Part shown: positions 24,835-36,145 of the stretch, piece by piece
How positions within the stretch are numbered: position 1 is the stretch's first letter
Layout of the letters: each line of letters begins with the position of its first letter
NCBI GenBank assembly: GCA_949128115.1
Contig: OX421964.1
Span: 32,666,177-32,730,176, forward strand
Source: Anaspis maculata
Lineage: Eukaryota > Arthropoda > Insecta > Coleoptera > Scraptiidae
DNA: 64,000 bases
Reading direction: 5' to 3'
The notes under the pieces: generated by a model
Seen by the model: the letters and a program-made list of their open reading frames with translations, nothing else
Databases searched by the model: none
What the model was told of the DNA's origin: nothing
Program-made: the position numbers and the translations under genes

Positions 24835-25679
24835 CAGGGCTGGGCGGTATTTCATATACAAGTAGTTGAAATACGTATTTGAAATACATTCAAGTATTTT
24901 GTATTTTGTATTTAAATACATTTGATTGAAAAGTATTTGTATTTTGTATTTTGGAATAGTTCAGGCAGCTAGTATTTCGTATTTTGTATTTTAAATACAT
25001 TTTTCGGATAAGTATTTTGATTTTCAAAATACAAAATACAAAATGCATTTGTTTCCCATGCTCTTTTGTCTGTTCGGGCTGAAATTGTTCTGGTAATACT
25101 ATATTCATCCCATTGGAATTTCTTGCTTTTGCACACTATCTGGGATCGATAATGAGTTCTATTGCATTTTTTACGTTTTACGTTTTACTGGTAAGTGCAT
25201 CCTGCTGTCAGCCACGAGAGGTTCCATGTCGGATGTCGGACAATATTCTCGAAAAGCTGGTTGTTCCCAAAGGAAATCAACATTTGTTATTTTGAAAAAT
25301 TGATGAATGAAGTAAGGAATAGATTCGAATATGAAGTTTTCTTCACTTTATGTTTATTTTATTTGTCTTTTCATAGTTCATAATAATTTACTTATTGTTG
25401 CGACTGAATCAATGAAGTGTTCCCATTGAAATACTTGCATTATACGGTTTTTCCAATAAAATGGTTGAAATACGCAGTAAGAATGTATTTTGTATTTTGT
25501 ATTTGGAATACTCTAGGTTGTATTTTGTATTTTGGAATTTCTTAGTTTTCCAAAATACGTATTTTGTATTTCAAAGACATTTCAAGAAGTAGTTTGTATT
25601 TTGTATTTCGACTATCTTGGATCGTGTATTTTGTATTTTGTATTTAAATACATTTTTCGAAGTATTTTGCCCAGCCCTG
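24835..25679. mobile_element. 845 bp hAT-type MITE rich in GTATTTTGTATTT repeats
   Basis: The left end CAGGGCTGGGCGGTATTTC and the right end GAAGTATTTTGCCCAGCCCTG (in part) are inverted repeats. The flanks are AGTATACG at 24827-24834 and 25680-25687, an 8 bp hAT-type duplication. Both subterminal regions are packed with GTATTTTGTATTT on one side and its complement on the other, which look like arrayed transposase-binding sites. The core (about 25110-25440) is non-repetitive, and no transposase is encoded. Confidence 0.85.
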
Positions 25680-25742
25680 AGTATACGTATAATTATCTAC
25701 ACCACAACCTCGTAAGCTGTCTCAGTCTGTACCGACCCACTT

Positions 25743-26049
25743 GTGATTATTGTTGAACCCGTCTCATTGGCCGGAAAGGTCGTTACAGTATATGATGATG
25801 AAGAGTTTTTTGGGACTAGACTTTGGGAGAAGAAAGCGAGTTTTATACACCAAATTCAACTCTCAAGTCTCAAGGATTACGGAGTAACGTCTAAAACCGG
25901 ACAAATTTCCCTGGCAATCAGTTTTACAGGGGCATTTGAGCATTTCTCGAATCAGTTTGTAGTGAATATAATAATAAATAAGAAGTTTGAGAACGTGCTA
26001 GACTTTGGAACCGCAGTGTTCGTGATGTTCGGCTCATTGACATTACTAG
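25743..26049 (+). CDS. Orphan exon-like open frame of unknown function
   Basis: A 126-codon frame runs to 26123, but a good splice donor (CTAG|GTAAGA) lies at 26049/26050, so the likely exon ends there. The encoded segment looks protein-like, alternating charged and hydrophobic runs (VYDDEEFFGTRLWEKKASF, then ISLAISFTGAFEHF). It closes with a hydrophobic stretch (FGTAVFVMFGSLTLL) that could be one membrane helix. I do not recognise the family. It starts only 56 bases after the target duplication of the hAT MITE. It could be an exon of a real gene, a piece of an unrecognised transposon, or chance. Confidence 0.3.
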
Positions 26050-26129
26050 GTAAGATTATGAAAGGTTTACATCGTGCCAGAGGGAAGCCAAGGAGACCTG
26101 GTAATCGTAATTGTTACAGGTGATTGAGA

Positions 26130-28690
26130 CGTCAACAAACTTATGGCCTTTGAATCCAACGCTAGGGGTCACCAAGAAAAAAGACATGACCACGGCGCAG
26201 TGAGTGAATATGTATAACGAAGTTGGAACAAAATTTTGAAAATTGGACGAGAAGTGTTTTGTAAGAGTTTGTAGAATGCCTAATGCTTAGTAAATACCGA
26301 TCGCCTACAGGTTTTTTTTTTCAGGAATTGTGCCGATTTCAGCGAAAATTGGACAAACCAGCATCGTGTCTCTTTCGGATCGCTCAAACCCATGTAAAGT
26401 GCCAACCTCCGACATTAAATCTGTCGACTGGTGTGATTAGAAATTGATTCGAGAAGTGGAGGGTGCCTAATTTATGCAATCATTCCCGACGAGGAGTTCC
26501 AGAGCCGAACTTTCCCTCTGCTGCTGCTGCTGCTGCTGCTACTCGAGATTCAAATGAGCCCCCCTTGTTGCTGCTTCACCACACCGATATAGTGCGATGC
26601 CCGAAACGCAGTCTGCATCAAAGGACTAATTCCATGTCCGGTGTATACTGCGCGGATATCAAGAGGAGCTTAGAGAGATTCTAATCACGCCCTCGGTTTG
26701 TAGACTGTGCCGTTTAATGTCCGATTAAGTCTCCGGCTCCTGGTATCTCTCTGGCTAAAAACGTTCCCACTTCCCCTCCTGCAGGTCCAGACCAGACTTC
26801 CTTTGTGTTCGGGGGGTGATTTGTGAACGCTGGATTATTAATATTTATACCGGCGTGACGTGATCTTTACGTGGGGAAAGGTATTATACCGGCGTCCTCT
26901 GACTATACTGCGATGAGATGATAAAGAGCATAGGGTATACCTATACGTGTCGCGGGCTTGGGATTTTTCGTATAATATAAGGGTGTGATGATTAATTTCC
27001 AAGTGCGGTTCTACTCTTTGTTGAACCATTTTCAATTAAAACGCGCGTGCCGTCAGACGTCACATAATCCCCCATCAGGTGCAATATCTCTTCAAATCTA
27101 CCTTGTTAGGGAAATCTTGGGAATTAGTAGGAGTAGGAACCCTTAAATTATCATTTGTGGAAGTTAAGTGACGAGGTCTCGTCATGTTCGCATGAAAAGC
27201 AATAAAGTCGGGGCATAAAGCGGGGAGTCAAGATTCGCGTTTCTAAAACTGAGCGGTCGCTTCCCCGGTCTCCCCTTTTGGCCCAAAAATTACTTGCACG
27301 AAACCGGGATTTCGCCCTCTCCAATTAAGCGAAAGTTACCCCCGTGTAGCGTGTTCTTGGCAGCTACATCTCTGGAGGATATTTATGTTTTCACCCCCCT
27401 ATGCTTGTACGCCGCGCTTATACACATTTTTAATAATTAATGTTGGGAACTAAGTGGGATATAAACTCACCACCTAGAGCTTAGCTATAGATTTCGTGTC
27501 TTGTATTTTTCTATTATGCGACGAGCGTAAAAAACAGGAACGCGCCCCGTTACCGTCATTTTCACTGATTCGAAGCCCAACGGATCGAATATAATTCAAC
27601 AACGTATTAATTCAACAGCAGCCGAGCAGCAGCAGCTATAACGCGGGGCGCACGTAATTTATAATTAATTATTGCCAACACCATCATCAATCTCAATTAC
27701 AACATGATCAACCAGTTTTGCCACATTAAGGGATCGGATTTGACCTGGTGGACCCATTCAATTCGGAGCCATAATCCTCAGCCCTCAGCCCTCGCTCGAC
27801 TTTTGGTTCGAAATCTAGATATAAGCTATTGAAAGTCTCCGTAAGTTTGGTTTCAAAGTTTTTCTGAAGGTAAGAGACAAAGTGACGTGGATTTCGTCGG
27901 AATTTAATTATTTATCGCCCAGCGCCCCAGCCCTTCTTCGTCCGAATGAAGAGAGTCGGGCATTAATCAAAACAAGCAAATACAAAGAATCTAACAATGA
28001 TAAATGAAACTCCGCGGATCGTCGTTCTAATTTATTGTCGCTCATCCAGAGAATTACGTCGAAGTTTGCCTCTTCCTCTTGCCTGGCCGCGAATGAAGCC
28101 CTCACCTTTTTGCGCCCGCAATTCTGCTCTGATTATAATTGAGTTTGAGCGCCGGGCCGAACAAAACGAAGTGGATGCTAATGCTTGTAAGAGCAAGAGC
28201 ACCTTTTGCAAGATGTTCCCATCAGCATAACGTTTGTAAATATCGACGTGCGGCACTCTTCTAGGAATTGCGTGAGAAACTCGGGATGATGGCACAATAA
28301 CACACCGAAGCACTGAAACACATTCATTATCTCCACTCCTATAGGTACAAAGTTGCTTCAAGCAAAGAAAACCGCCGGCACGTCACAGGTATTATTATTG
28401 TGAAGTGGTGTGGCGCTGTGACTTGTTTATGGAAACTCAAAGCCGGTGTTTACCCAACGACTTTGGTATTTAATTAAACCCCGCAGAATGATCGATAGAT
28501 AAATAGAAGAGATTACCATGGGATATAGAGCTGACGTTGCACGCTGACCTACATACCGGCATTCCGGGTACGTTTCCGGCATACCCGGAAACCGGAAATG
28601 GTCCGCAACAATATCGGCAATATTCATATCGGACGGACAGGGGGCTCGTGCAATATGAAAACAGACCACCTGTCAGAGGCCTGTCAGCGC
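26130..28690. other. No recognisable gene; short (CTG)n run
   Basis: A run of about seven CTG units lies at 26519-26540. Otherwise unremarkable non-coding sequence with short incidental frames. Confidence 0.45.
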
Positions 28691-28699
28691 TCGCTTCTC

Positions 28700-29225
28700 C
28701 AAAATTGAAAACTTAACAATTCAACACAATGAATGACGAATGGAAGTCCCGAGCTTGAAGATTCACATTTGACCTTATTTGGGATACTGAACCGTTCCTT
28801 TTTGACACAATCACAATACCTACACATTCTGTATTGTGATGATATGCAGCAACAGTTCAACTGTGATTATTTTTTCCTTCATGTATCGTTCAATCAATCA
28901 AGCAATGAGATGACACGTTTTGCGACCAATCACAGCAGTTTTACACTGATTATTACATACAACGTCCTTGATTATTAGACCTACAAGAATATTCACTTAT
29001 CTAAATCCCACTGTTCATGCGTACTACTCAATCAGTGAATTTGTGTCGGCTTCACTGTTGAGTTTTTAATCTGTTATTTGTCCTATGTAAATAATTTGTC
29101 TTGTGACTGTTAATTGTGAATATTTTATTGCGTACCTGACTTTTCTGTATGCACTTGTGGACTTGTGTAAACATTTTCTTTATGTGAAACATTAATAAAC
29201 ATTACATTACATTACATTACATTAC
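28700..29225 (+). mobile_element. Probable 3' end of a non-LTR retrotransposon with (ATTAC)5 tail
   Basis: The sequence ends AACATTAATAAA followed by five tandem ATTAC units (29201-29225), then apparently unrelated DNA. Short microsatellite tails after an AATAAA-like signal are typical of CR1/RTE-type 3' ends. No coding remnant could be read upstream, so the family and the left limit are guesses. Confidence 0.4.
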
Positions 29226-29310
29226 TGTCAATGGCAACGGAATAAAATGGATGTAAACAACAAAATCTGACAGCTGTCACTTTAGACTTCTTTTTTGTAA
29301 TAATCATCAA

Positions 29311-29445
29311 AATATCACTCGTGCTCGAGATTTTCCCAGATAATTTTGGCCAAGCGTTTCCCTCGGGTTGGTTGTACCTGCTAAAACCGGCGCTCGCGAT
29401 CGCTTGGCCAAAATTATCGTGAAAACCTAACCACTTGTGATATTA
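29311..29445. mobile_element. 135 bp hairpin MITE
   Basis: The arms run from AATATCACTCGTGCTCGAGA to TAATTTTGGCCAAGCG. The complementary arm runs from CGCTTGGCCAAAATTA to CACTTGTGATATT. They pair along about 45 bp with a 45 bp loop. The target duplication is not clear. Confidence 0.55.
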
Positions 29446-29901
29446 CTGTTAATTATTTAATGAATAATTGCAAATCAATTCCAAGTTTCAGTTTCAAGCC
29501 AAAGCAAGTTGTTTAAATATGGACCCGCGCAGAGTCCTACGCCCCTGCTAATTCCAGATCGTGACGGTTGTCAAGGTAAAGGCTTTAGGTTACGCACAAA
29601 AGATCTTATAGATCGCAGTGCAGAAAGGCACTGTAAACTTCGCAAACTGAAAATCACTTCCGGCGTGACGTCACTACGGCCAGTACAACAGTGATCGTGT
29701 TTTTGGTGAGAAAAAAATTATTCAAATTTTCATTTTCATTTGGAAAATGGACAATTTTTTTGTCGGATATTATTGTAAACAACGTGTTGAATGATATTGT
29801 GAAGTGTTTTTTTTTTAAATAAAATTCAGACAAGGACCTTATTGTATCTTCTTGTGTAGAAATTCAGGAAGTACTTCAAGGGCAGAAAGTTAGCTGTCTT
29901 C

Positions 29902-30045
29902 AGAGCCAATTCTGTATCAAACCCGTTTAAATTTAAAAGCCGTTAAAAGAAAATCAGCCAATCGTGAAGCCCATTTCTGGTCGTTCCTAGGTGACCGACG
30001 CCTTTAAAAATTTTAAAGGGCCTTTAAATTTTACAGAATTGCCAC
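29902..30045 (+). mobile_element. 144 bp TA-type MITE, copy 1 of 3
   Basis: It shares full length and more than 90 percent visual identity with copies at 30974-31117 and 62580-62723. The termini are AGAGCCAATTCTGTA here (AGGGCCAATTCTGTA in copy 3) and TACAGAATTGCCAC. The flanking TA is not preserved at this copy. Confidence 0.8.
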
Positions 30046-30973
30046 TTTCACGGAATGTTATTCTCTTAGTTCTTATAATTTGTTCTTGAGTATTATTCAC
30101 AACTAAGTATCAATACCTACTTTCTTCTTAGTATTCTTCTTTGAAAAAAAGGTGGAGTTTTTGGTTTAGGCAAATAAGTTCTGAACTACACAAGCACTTG
30201 AGGACACCATCGGCCTCCTCATTGATAAGATATTGTGTTTCGCGTTTGAGTTCGTTTATAATTCAGACGATCGTTTTAAATCACACACTATTTATTACTG
30301 CGTACTACTGTATAGATACACGTCAACAATTATTTCCGCTTAGGTACAACTATCGTGGGTACAACGCTGTAACTTCTCGCTGTTATCGCTCTGAATTGTA
30401 TACTGATCCGTGGGCGATCCGCGGTGCTTATATATACAGGGTGAGTTTTTTAAAACTTACCAGTGGCTTATTTTCTAAACCTAAGCGAGAATAAGGAAAT
30501 GCAAAAACAGGTCAATTTTTATATCGAGGGGGACGTTTTTTTTTTACGTGTAAACCACATTTGTAAAATCATCCCTCTAACCCTACTTACTGGCACTGCC
30601 CTACTTGTGATACATCATTTGTTAGGAAATTTGATAAAAAATCTAGTGATGTACTTGTTATTTAATTTAAAGCAAATTTTGATGCAAAAAAATTGAAATT
30701 AAACTTAAAAACTTATCATTTGGCAATAATTTTTCAAATAGTTTTATTTTCTTTGTGAGACGTAACTTTTTAGAAAATTTGATTAATGGTTTAGTAAATA
30801 AGTAAATTTTACTCATTTCAACTTTTATTGAACAGAATTTGAAAAAAAAAACACATTTTAAGTTTTAATTTCAATTTATCAATAGCAATTTCTTCCTAGC
30901 TTTCTAGCAACCAGTTTGTGAAAAACTCAAGTTGAAAAAAAAGAGATAAGTCAAACAAAAAAACGCGTCTATA

Positions 30974-31117
30974 GTGGCAATTCTGTAAAATTTAAAGGCC
31001 CCTTAAAATTTTTAAAGGCGTCGGTCACCTAGGAACGATCAGAAATGAGCTCCACGATTGGCTGATTTTCTTTTAACGGCCTTTAAATTTAAACGGGTTT
31101 GATACAGAATTGGCCCT
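30974..31117 (-). mobile_element. 144 bp TA-type MITE, copy 2 of 3
   Basis: Opposite orientation to copies 1 and 3. It runs from GTGGCAATTCTGTA to TACAGAATTGGCCCT, flanked by TA at 30972-30973 and 31118-31119. It lies inside the mariner-like element between the left terminal repeat and the transposase frame, about 50 bases before the probable start codon. Confidence 0.85.
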
Positions 31118-31170
31118 TATCTGCATCAGAAAATTTAATCGAATATTTGTATCATTCTTTTGTGTTTACA

Positions 31171-32213
31171 ATGGTTTATACCCAAGCTCAACGTGTGGAA
31201 ATTATTTTTATTCACGGCATGGAAAACCGCTCTCCACGAAGAACAGCAACAACATTTAATAACAGACATCCTGACCAAAATGTGAGTCACGCGTACGTAA
31301 TTGACTTGGTTGCCAAATTTGAGGCAACAGGATCTGTTGCCAACAAACAAAGGAATGAGCCAAGATTACTGAACGAATTAGCCAATATCGAAGTGCTAGT
31401 GAACAAACAGGGTTCTCTCAAAGAACAGTAGTAAGGGTATTGAAACATCACAAGTTTCATCCCTACAAAATGCATATTGTTCAAGAGCTGGGAGATGATG
31501 ATCCAGACAGAAGAATCGAGTTTTGTGAAACAATTAACAATGAAATAATTGCAAATCCACAGTTTGTAAGGAACGTTTGTTTCAGTGATGAGTGTACTTT
31601 TTATTTAAATGGTCATGAAAATAAACAAAATTGCCGGTACTGGAGCGACGTAAATCCACATATTTTGCGGGAAGAACACACTCAATATCCCGAAAAACTT
31701 AACGTTTGGGCGGGAATTTTGGGAAACGCTATCATTGGCCCTGTTCTCATAGACGGCAATTTGAATGGAGAACGTTATCGTGAAATGCTGGAAAATACTA
31801 TTGAACCGCTAATAGTGGAACAGCTAGAAAATCAAAGAGACTTGGATGGAAATCTTTTCTTAAATGAAAATTTACTGTATTTTCAACAAGACGGAGCCCC
31901 ACCACATTACGTTCGGCCAGTCATGCAGTGGTTAGATGACCATTACCCAAATCGGTGGATTGGCAGAAGAGGACCCATTGAATGGCCTCCTAGATCACCG
32001 GACCTAACTCCATTAGACTTTTTTTTGTGGGGCCATTCAAAGTCAGTGATTTTTAAAACTTAGCCAGAGTCTCTTGAAGAACTGCGGCGTAGGATTAACG
32101 AACAATGTCGTGCACTCACCGCCCAAAACTTCGAAAACGTTCGGGAATCATTTGAGAATAGACTTTATTTTTGCCTGGAGCAGAACGGTAATCATTTTCA
32201 ACAATTCTTGTGA
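31171..32213 (+). pseudogene. Tc1/mariner-superfamily (DD41D) transposase, one frameshift and one stop
   Basis: The first ATG gives MVYTQAQRVEIIFIHG, an N-terminal helix-turn-helix like that common in insect transposases of this superfamily. The frame shifts between about 31330 and 31390, after which RSASEQTGFSQRTVVRVL continues in the next frame. The catalytic core is intact in the frame numbered from 31440: FSDE gives Asp50, QQDGAPPHY gives Asp151 and SPDLTPLDFFLWG gives Asp193. There are 41 residues between the second and third Asp. A TAG at 32061-32063 interrupts the C-terminal region, which continues in frame (PESLEELRRRINEQCRALTA) to a TGA at 32211-32213. The whole would be about 345 residues, normal for the superfamily. 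Because of the breaks it is not functional as it stands. It would have cut at the CAGGGTGAG termini and used TA targets. Confidence 0.85.
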
Positions 32214-32673
32214 ATTTTTTGTTTGTTGAATAGATTTTTGTTTAAATAACAATAGAATAATAATTTTGTTTTGTTAAAACAATCGACTGAAATTGCTATT
32301 GATAAATTGAAATTAAAACTCGAAATGTATTTTTTTTAAATTTTTTCTGTTCAATAAAAGTTTAAATGAGTAAAATTCACTAATTTACTAAACCATTAAT
32401 CAAATTTTCTAAAAAGTTACGTCTCACAAAGAAATGAAAACTATTTAAAAAATTATTGCCAAAGAATAAGTTTTCAAGTTTAATTTTAATTTTTTTGTAT
32501 CAAAATTTGCTTTAAATTAAATAACAAGTACATCACTAAATTTCTTATCAAATTTCCTAACAAATGATGTATCACAAGTAGGGTAGTGCCATTTAAAAAA
32601 ATTTAAGGGTAGCCGCTAGGGGTTAGAGGGATGATTTTACAAATGTGGTTTACACGTAAAAAAAACGGTGCTA

Positions 32674-32836
32674 GGACAATTCTTCGCGCGGACAATTCTT
32701 CGCGGACAATTCTTCGCGGACAATTCTTCGCGGACAATTCTTCGCGGACAATTCTTCGCGCGGACAATTCTTCGCAGGACAATTCTTCGCCGGACAATTC
32801 ATCGCACGGACAATTCTTCGCAGGACAATTCTTCGC
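32674..32836 (+). repeat. Left arm: 11 tandem GGACAATTCTTCGCG units
   Basis: Units are 13-18 bp and differ mainly in the spacer (CG, CGCG, CAG, CCG, CACG). They are contiguous, with no unique spacers, so this is not a CRISPR-like array. Confidence 0.95.
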
Positions 32837-33129
32837 ATGCATTGCGCCCGCGCATGACCGGGCTTATTGGGGCTCTGAAAGACACTTTGAGACACAAGGG
32901 GGCTCAGTAGGACTTGAAATCCTACAACGTAGACACAAAGGAGGATAGGGCTCTTAATATCACAAGAAGACCTGGCAGGGGTCACTAGGGCCCCCAACAA
33001 TACTTTGGACACAAGGGAGCTTGCGGAGCTCAAATCGCCACAATGTAGACACAAGGCTATTGAAAAAAATAGATAGGGCTTCGAGTAACACAAAAAGGCA
33101 TTAGGGGCTCAATGGGGCTCCAAACGACA

Positions 33130-35910
33130 CTTTAAGGCACAAGGGGGCCTATAGGGCTCCGATCAACACATGAAGACAACAGGAGCTTACTAGAACACAG
33201 AAACAAAGATAGGTTGAAAGGGGGCTCGACAGGGCCACAGATGACACACAAAAACATAAGGGGGCCTAATAGGGCTCTGAGAAATCTGAGAAGGCACAAG
33301 GGAGTTTTCTTAGATGCCAGAAATATCGCTAAGTCAGAAGGGGATCACCGGGGCTACAAACAACAATTGAGGACACAAAGAGGCTCAATAGGGCTCCAAA
33401 CAATACTTGAAGATACAAGGGGGCTCAGTAGGGCTTGAAACGCTTCAATGTAGACACAAGAGAGCAGAAGCCTCTAAAAATCGGACGGAGGCCTGGGGGG
33501 GGCTCACTGGGGCTGCAAACGATAATTGAAGACACAAGGGGGCTCGATAGGGCTCCAAACGATACTTGAAGACACAAGGGGGCTCAGCAGTGCTTGAATT
33601 GTTCTGATGTAGAACACAAAAGAGAATAGGGCTCTGAAAATTGCAAGAAGGCTTGGCGGGGCTTACTAGGGCTCCAAATGACACTTAGAGACACAAAGGG
33701 GGCCCTGTAGAACTTCAACCAATACATAAAGACTTACAGGAGCTAACAAGAGCTTTGAAAAACTACACAATATACAAAGGGGCTCTGCGAGGCTAATGAA
33801 ACATGGAAACACAGGGGGCCACATAGGGCTCCAAGGAACCTGAGAAGGGGCTCAAGGGAGCTTCCAAAAATTCCAGAAACTCGAGAAAACAGAGGGAGTC
33901 ACCTGGGCTGCAAACGATGATTGAAGACACAAGGGGGCTCAATAGGGCTCCAAACGATACTTGAAGGCACAAGGGGGCTCAGTAGGGCTTGAAATGCTCT
34001 GATGTAGAACACAAGAAAGAATAGGGATCTGAAAATCGCAAGAAGGCTTGGCGAGGCTCACTAGGGTTCCAAATGACACTAAGAGACACGAAGGGGGCCC
34101 TGTAGAACTTCAATCAACACATAAAGACTCACAGGAGCTAACACGAGCTTTGAAAAACTACACAATATACAAAGGGGCTCTGCGGGGCTGATGAAACATG
34201 GAAACACAGGGGGCCACATAGGGCTCCAAGAAACCTGAGAAGGGGCTCAAGGGAGCTTCCAAAAATTCCAGAAACTCGAGAAAACAGAGGAAGTCACCTG
34301 GGCTGAAAACGATAATTGAAGACACAAGGGGGCTCAATAGGGCTCCAAACGATACTTGAAGGCACAAGGGGGCTCAGTAGGGCTTGAAATGTTCTGATGT
34401 AGAACACAAGAAAGAATAGGGATCTGAAAATCGCAAGAAGGCTTGGCGGGGCTCACTAGGGTTCCAAATGACACTAAGAGACACAAAGGGGGCCCTGTAG
34501 AACTTCAACCAACACATGAAGACTCACAGGAGCTAACAAGAGCTTGAAAAATGACACAATATACAAAGGGGCTCTGCAGGGCTATATGAAACATGGAAAC
34601 ACAGGAGGCTCACATAGGGCTCCAAGAAACCTGAGAAGGGGCACAAGGGAGCTTCCAGAAAATTCCAGAAATTCGAGAAAACAGAAGAAGTCACCTGGGT
34701 TGTAAACGATAATTGAAGACACAAGGGGGCTCAATAGGGCTCCAAACAATACTTTAAGACACAAGGGGGCTCAGCAGGGCTTGAAATGCTCTGATGTAGA
34801 GCGCAAGGGAGGAGGGGGCTCTGTAAATCGCGAGAAGGCCTGGCGGGGCTCACTAGGGCTCCAAATGACACTTGAAGACACAAAGGGGGCCCTGTAGGAC
34901 TTCAACCAACACATTATGACTCACAAGAGCTAACTAGAGCTTCGGAAACTGGAGTAATGAAGAAGTGGCTCAGCAGGGCTACAAATGAAACATGGAAACA
35001 CAAGGGGGCCACATAGGGCTCCGAGAAATCTAAAAAGAAGTGAAAGAGAGCTTTCTAAGGTTCCAGAATATTCAAGAAATCTGAAGGGGGTCACCTGGGC
35101 TGCAAACGATAATTGAAGACACAAGGGGGCGCAATAGGGCTCCAAATGATCTTAAAGACACAAAGGGGCTCAGGAGGGCGTGAAATGCTTTCATGTAGAG
35201 CACAAGGGAGATTAGAGCTCTGAAAATCGCAAGAAGGCCTGACGGGGCTCACTAGGGCTCCGAATGACACTTAGAGACACAAAGGGGGCCTTGTAGGACT
35301 TGAACCAACACACAAAAGACTCACAGGAGCTAACCAGAGCTTCGGAGACTTGAGCAATGAAAAAGGGGCTCAGCAGGGCTACAAATGGAACACGAAGACA
35401 CTAGGGGGGCACATATAGGGCCCCGAGAAACTTAAAAAGTAGCACAAGGGAGTTCTCTAAGCTTGCAGAATCTTCGAGAAATCAGAAGGGGGTCACCTGG
35501 GCTGCAAACGATGATTGAAGACGCAAGGGGGGCGCAATACAGCTCCAAACGGTATTTAAGACACAAGGGGGCTCAGCAGGCCTTGAAATGCTTTGATGTA
35601 GAACACAAGTGAGAATAGGGCTCTAAAATCGCAAGATGGCCTGGTGGGGCTCACTAGGTCTCCAAATGACACTAAAAGACACAAAGGGGGCCCTATAGGA
35701 CTTCAACCAACACATAAAGACTCACAGGAGCTTACTAGAGCTTTGAAAGCTAAAAAAATGAAAAAGGGGCTCAGCAGGGCTACAAATGCAACATGAAGAC
35801 AGGGGGGGCTGATAGGGCTCTGAAAAGCCGTCCAAGGCATAAGGGCGAAGCAAATATCCAGAAAATTTGGAGATACCCAAGGGGGTCCATCAAGACCCCA
35901 AACGACACTT
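33130..35910 (+). repeat. Higher-order satellite, period about 395-402 bp, built from 40-45 bp monomers
   Basis: The phrase GACACAAGGGGGCTCAATAG (or a close variant) starts at about 33532, 33925, 34321, 34718, 35118 and 35520, giving steps of 393, 396, 397, 400 and 402 bp. Within each unit about nine related monomers follow the pattern GACACAA-GGGGGCT-AGTAGGGCTCCAAA-GA-ACTTGAA. Copies in the same phase of the large unit are more alike than neighbouring monomers, which is a true higher-order organisation. All open frames here are by-products of the repeat. Confidence 0.85.
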
Positions 35911-36021
35911 GTAGAGACAAGGGGGCCCAGCAAGGCTTGAAACTCTACGTAAAAACTTAGTGGGGGATAGGGCTCTGAATATCACAATCACAGTAGGCCT
36001 TATAAGAGCTCCAAAGTTCCC

Positions 36022-36145
36022 CGCGAAGAATTGTCCGGCGAAGAATTGTCCGCGCGAAGAATTGTCCGGCGAAGAATTGTCCGTGCGAAGAATTGTCCGT
36101 GCGAAGAATTGTCCGCGAAGAATTGTCCGCGCGAAGAATTGTCCG
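36022..36145 (-). repeat. Right arm: 8 tandem units inverted relative to the left arm
   Basis: CGCGAAGAATTGTCC units, the complement of those at 32674-32836, ending six bases before the element boundary. Confidence 0.95.

Noticed and set aside
32674..32836. CRISPR-like array
   Set aside because: Repeats are contiguous 13-18 bp units without unique spacers, inverted at the other end of the same element, in a eukaryotic context.
32603..35933. Several open frames on both strands in the 33-36 kb region
   Set aside because: All arise from satellite monomers and restart at the repeat period; none shows a domain.
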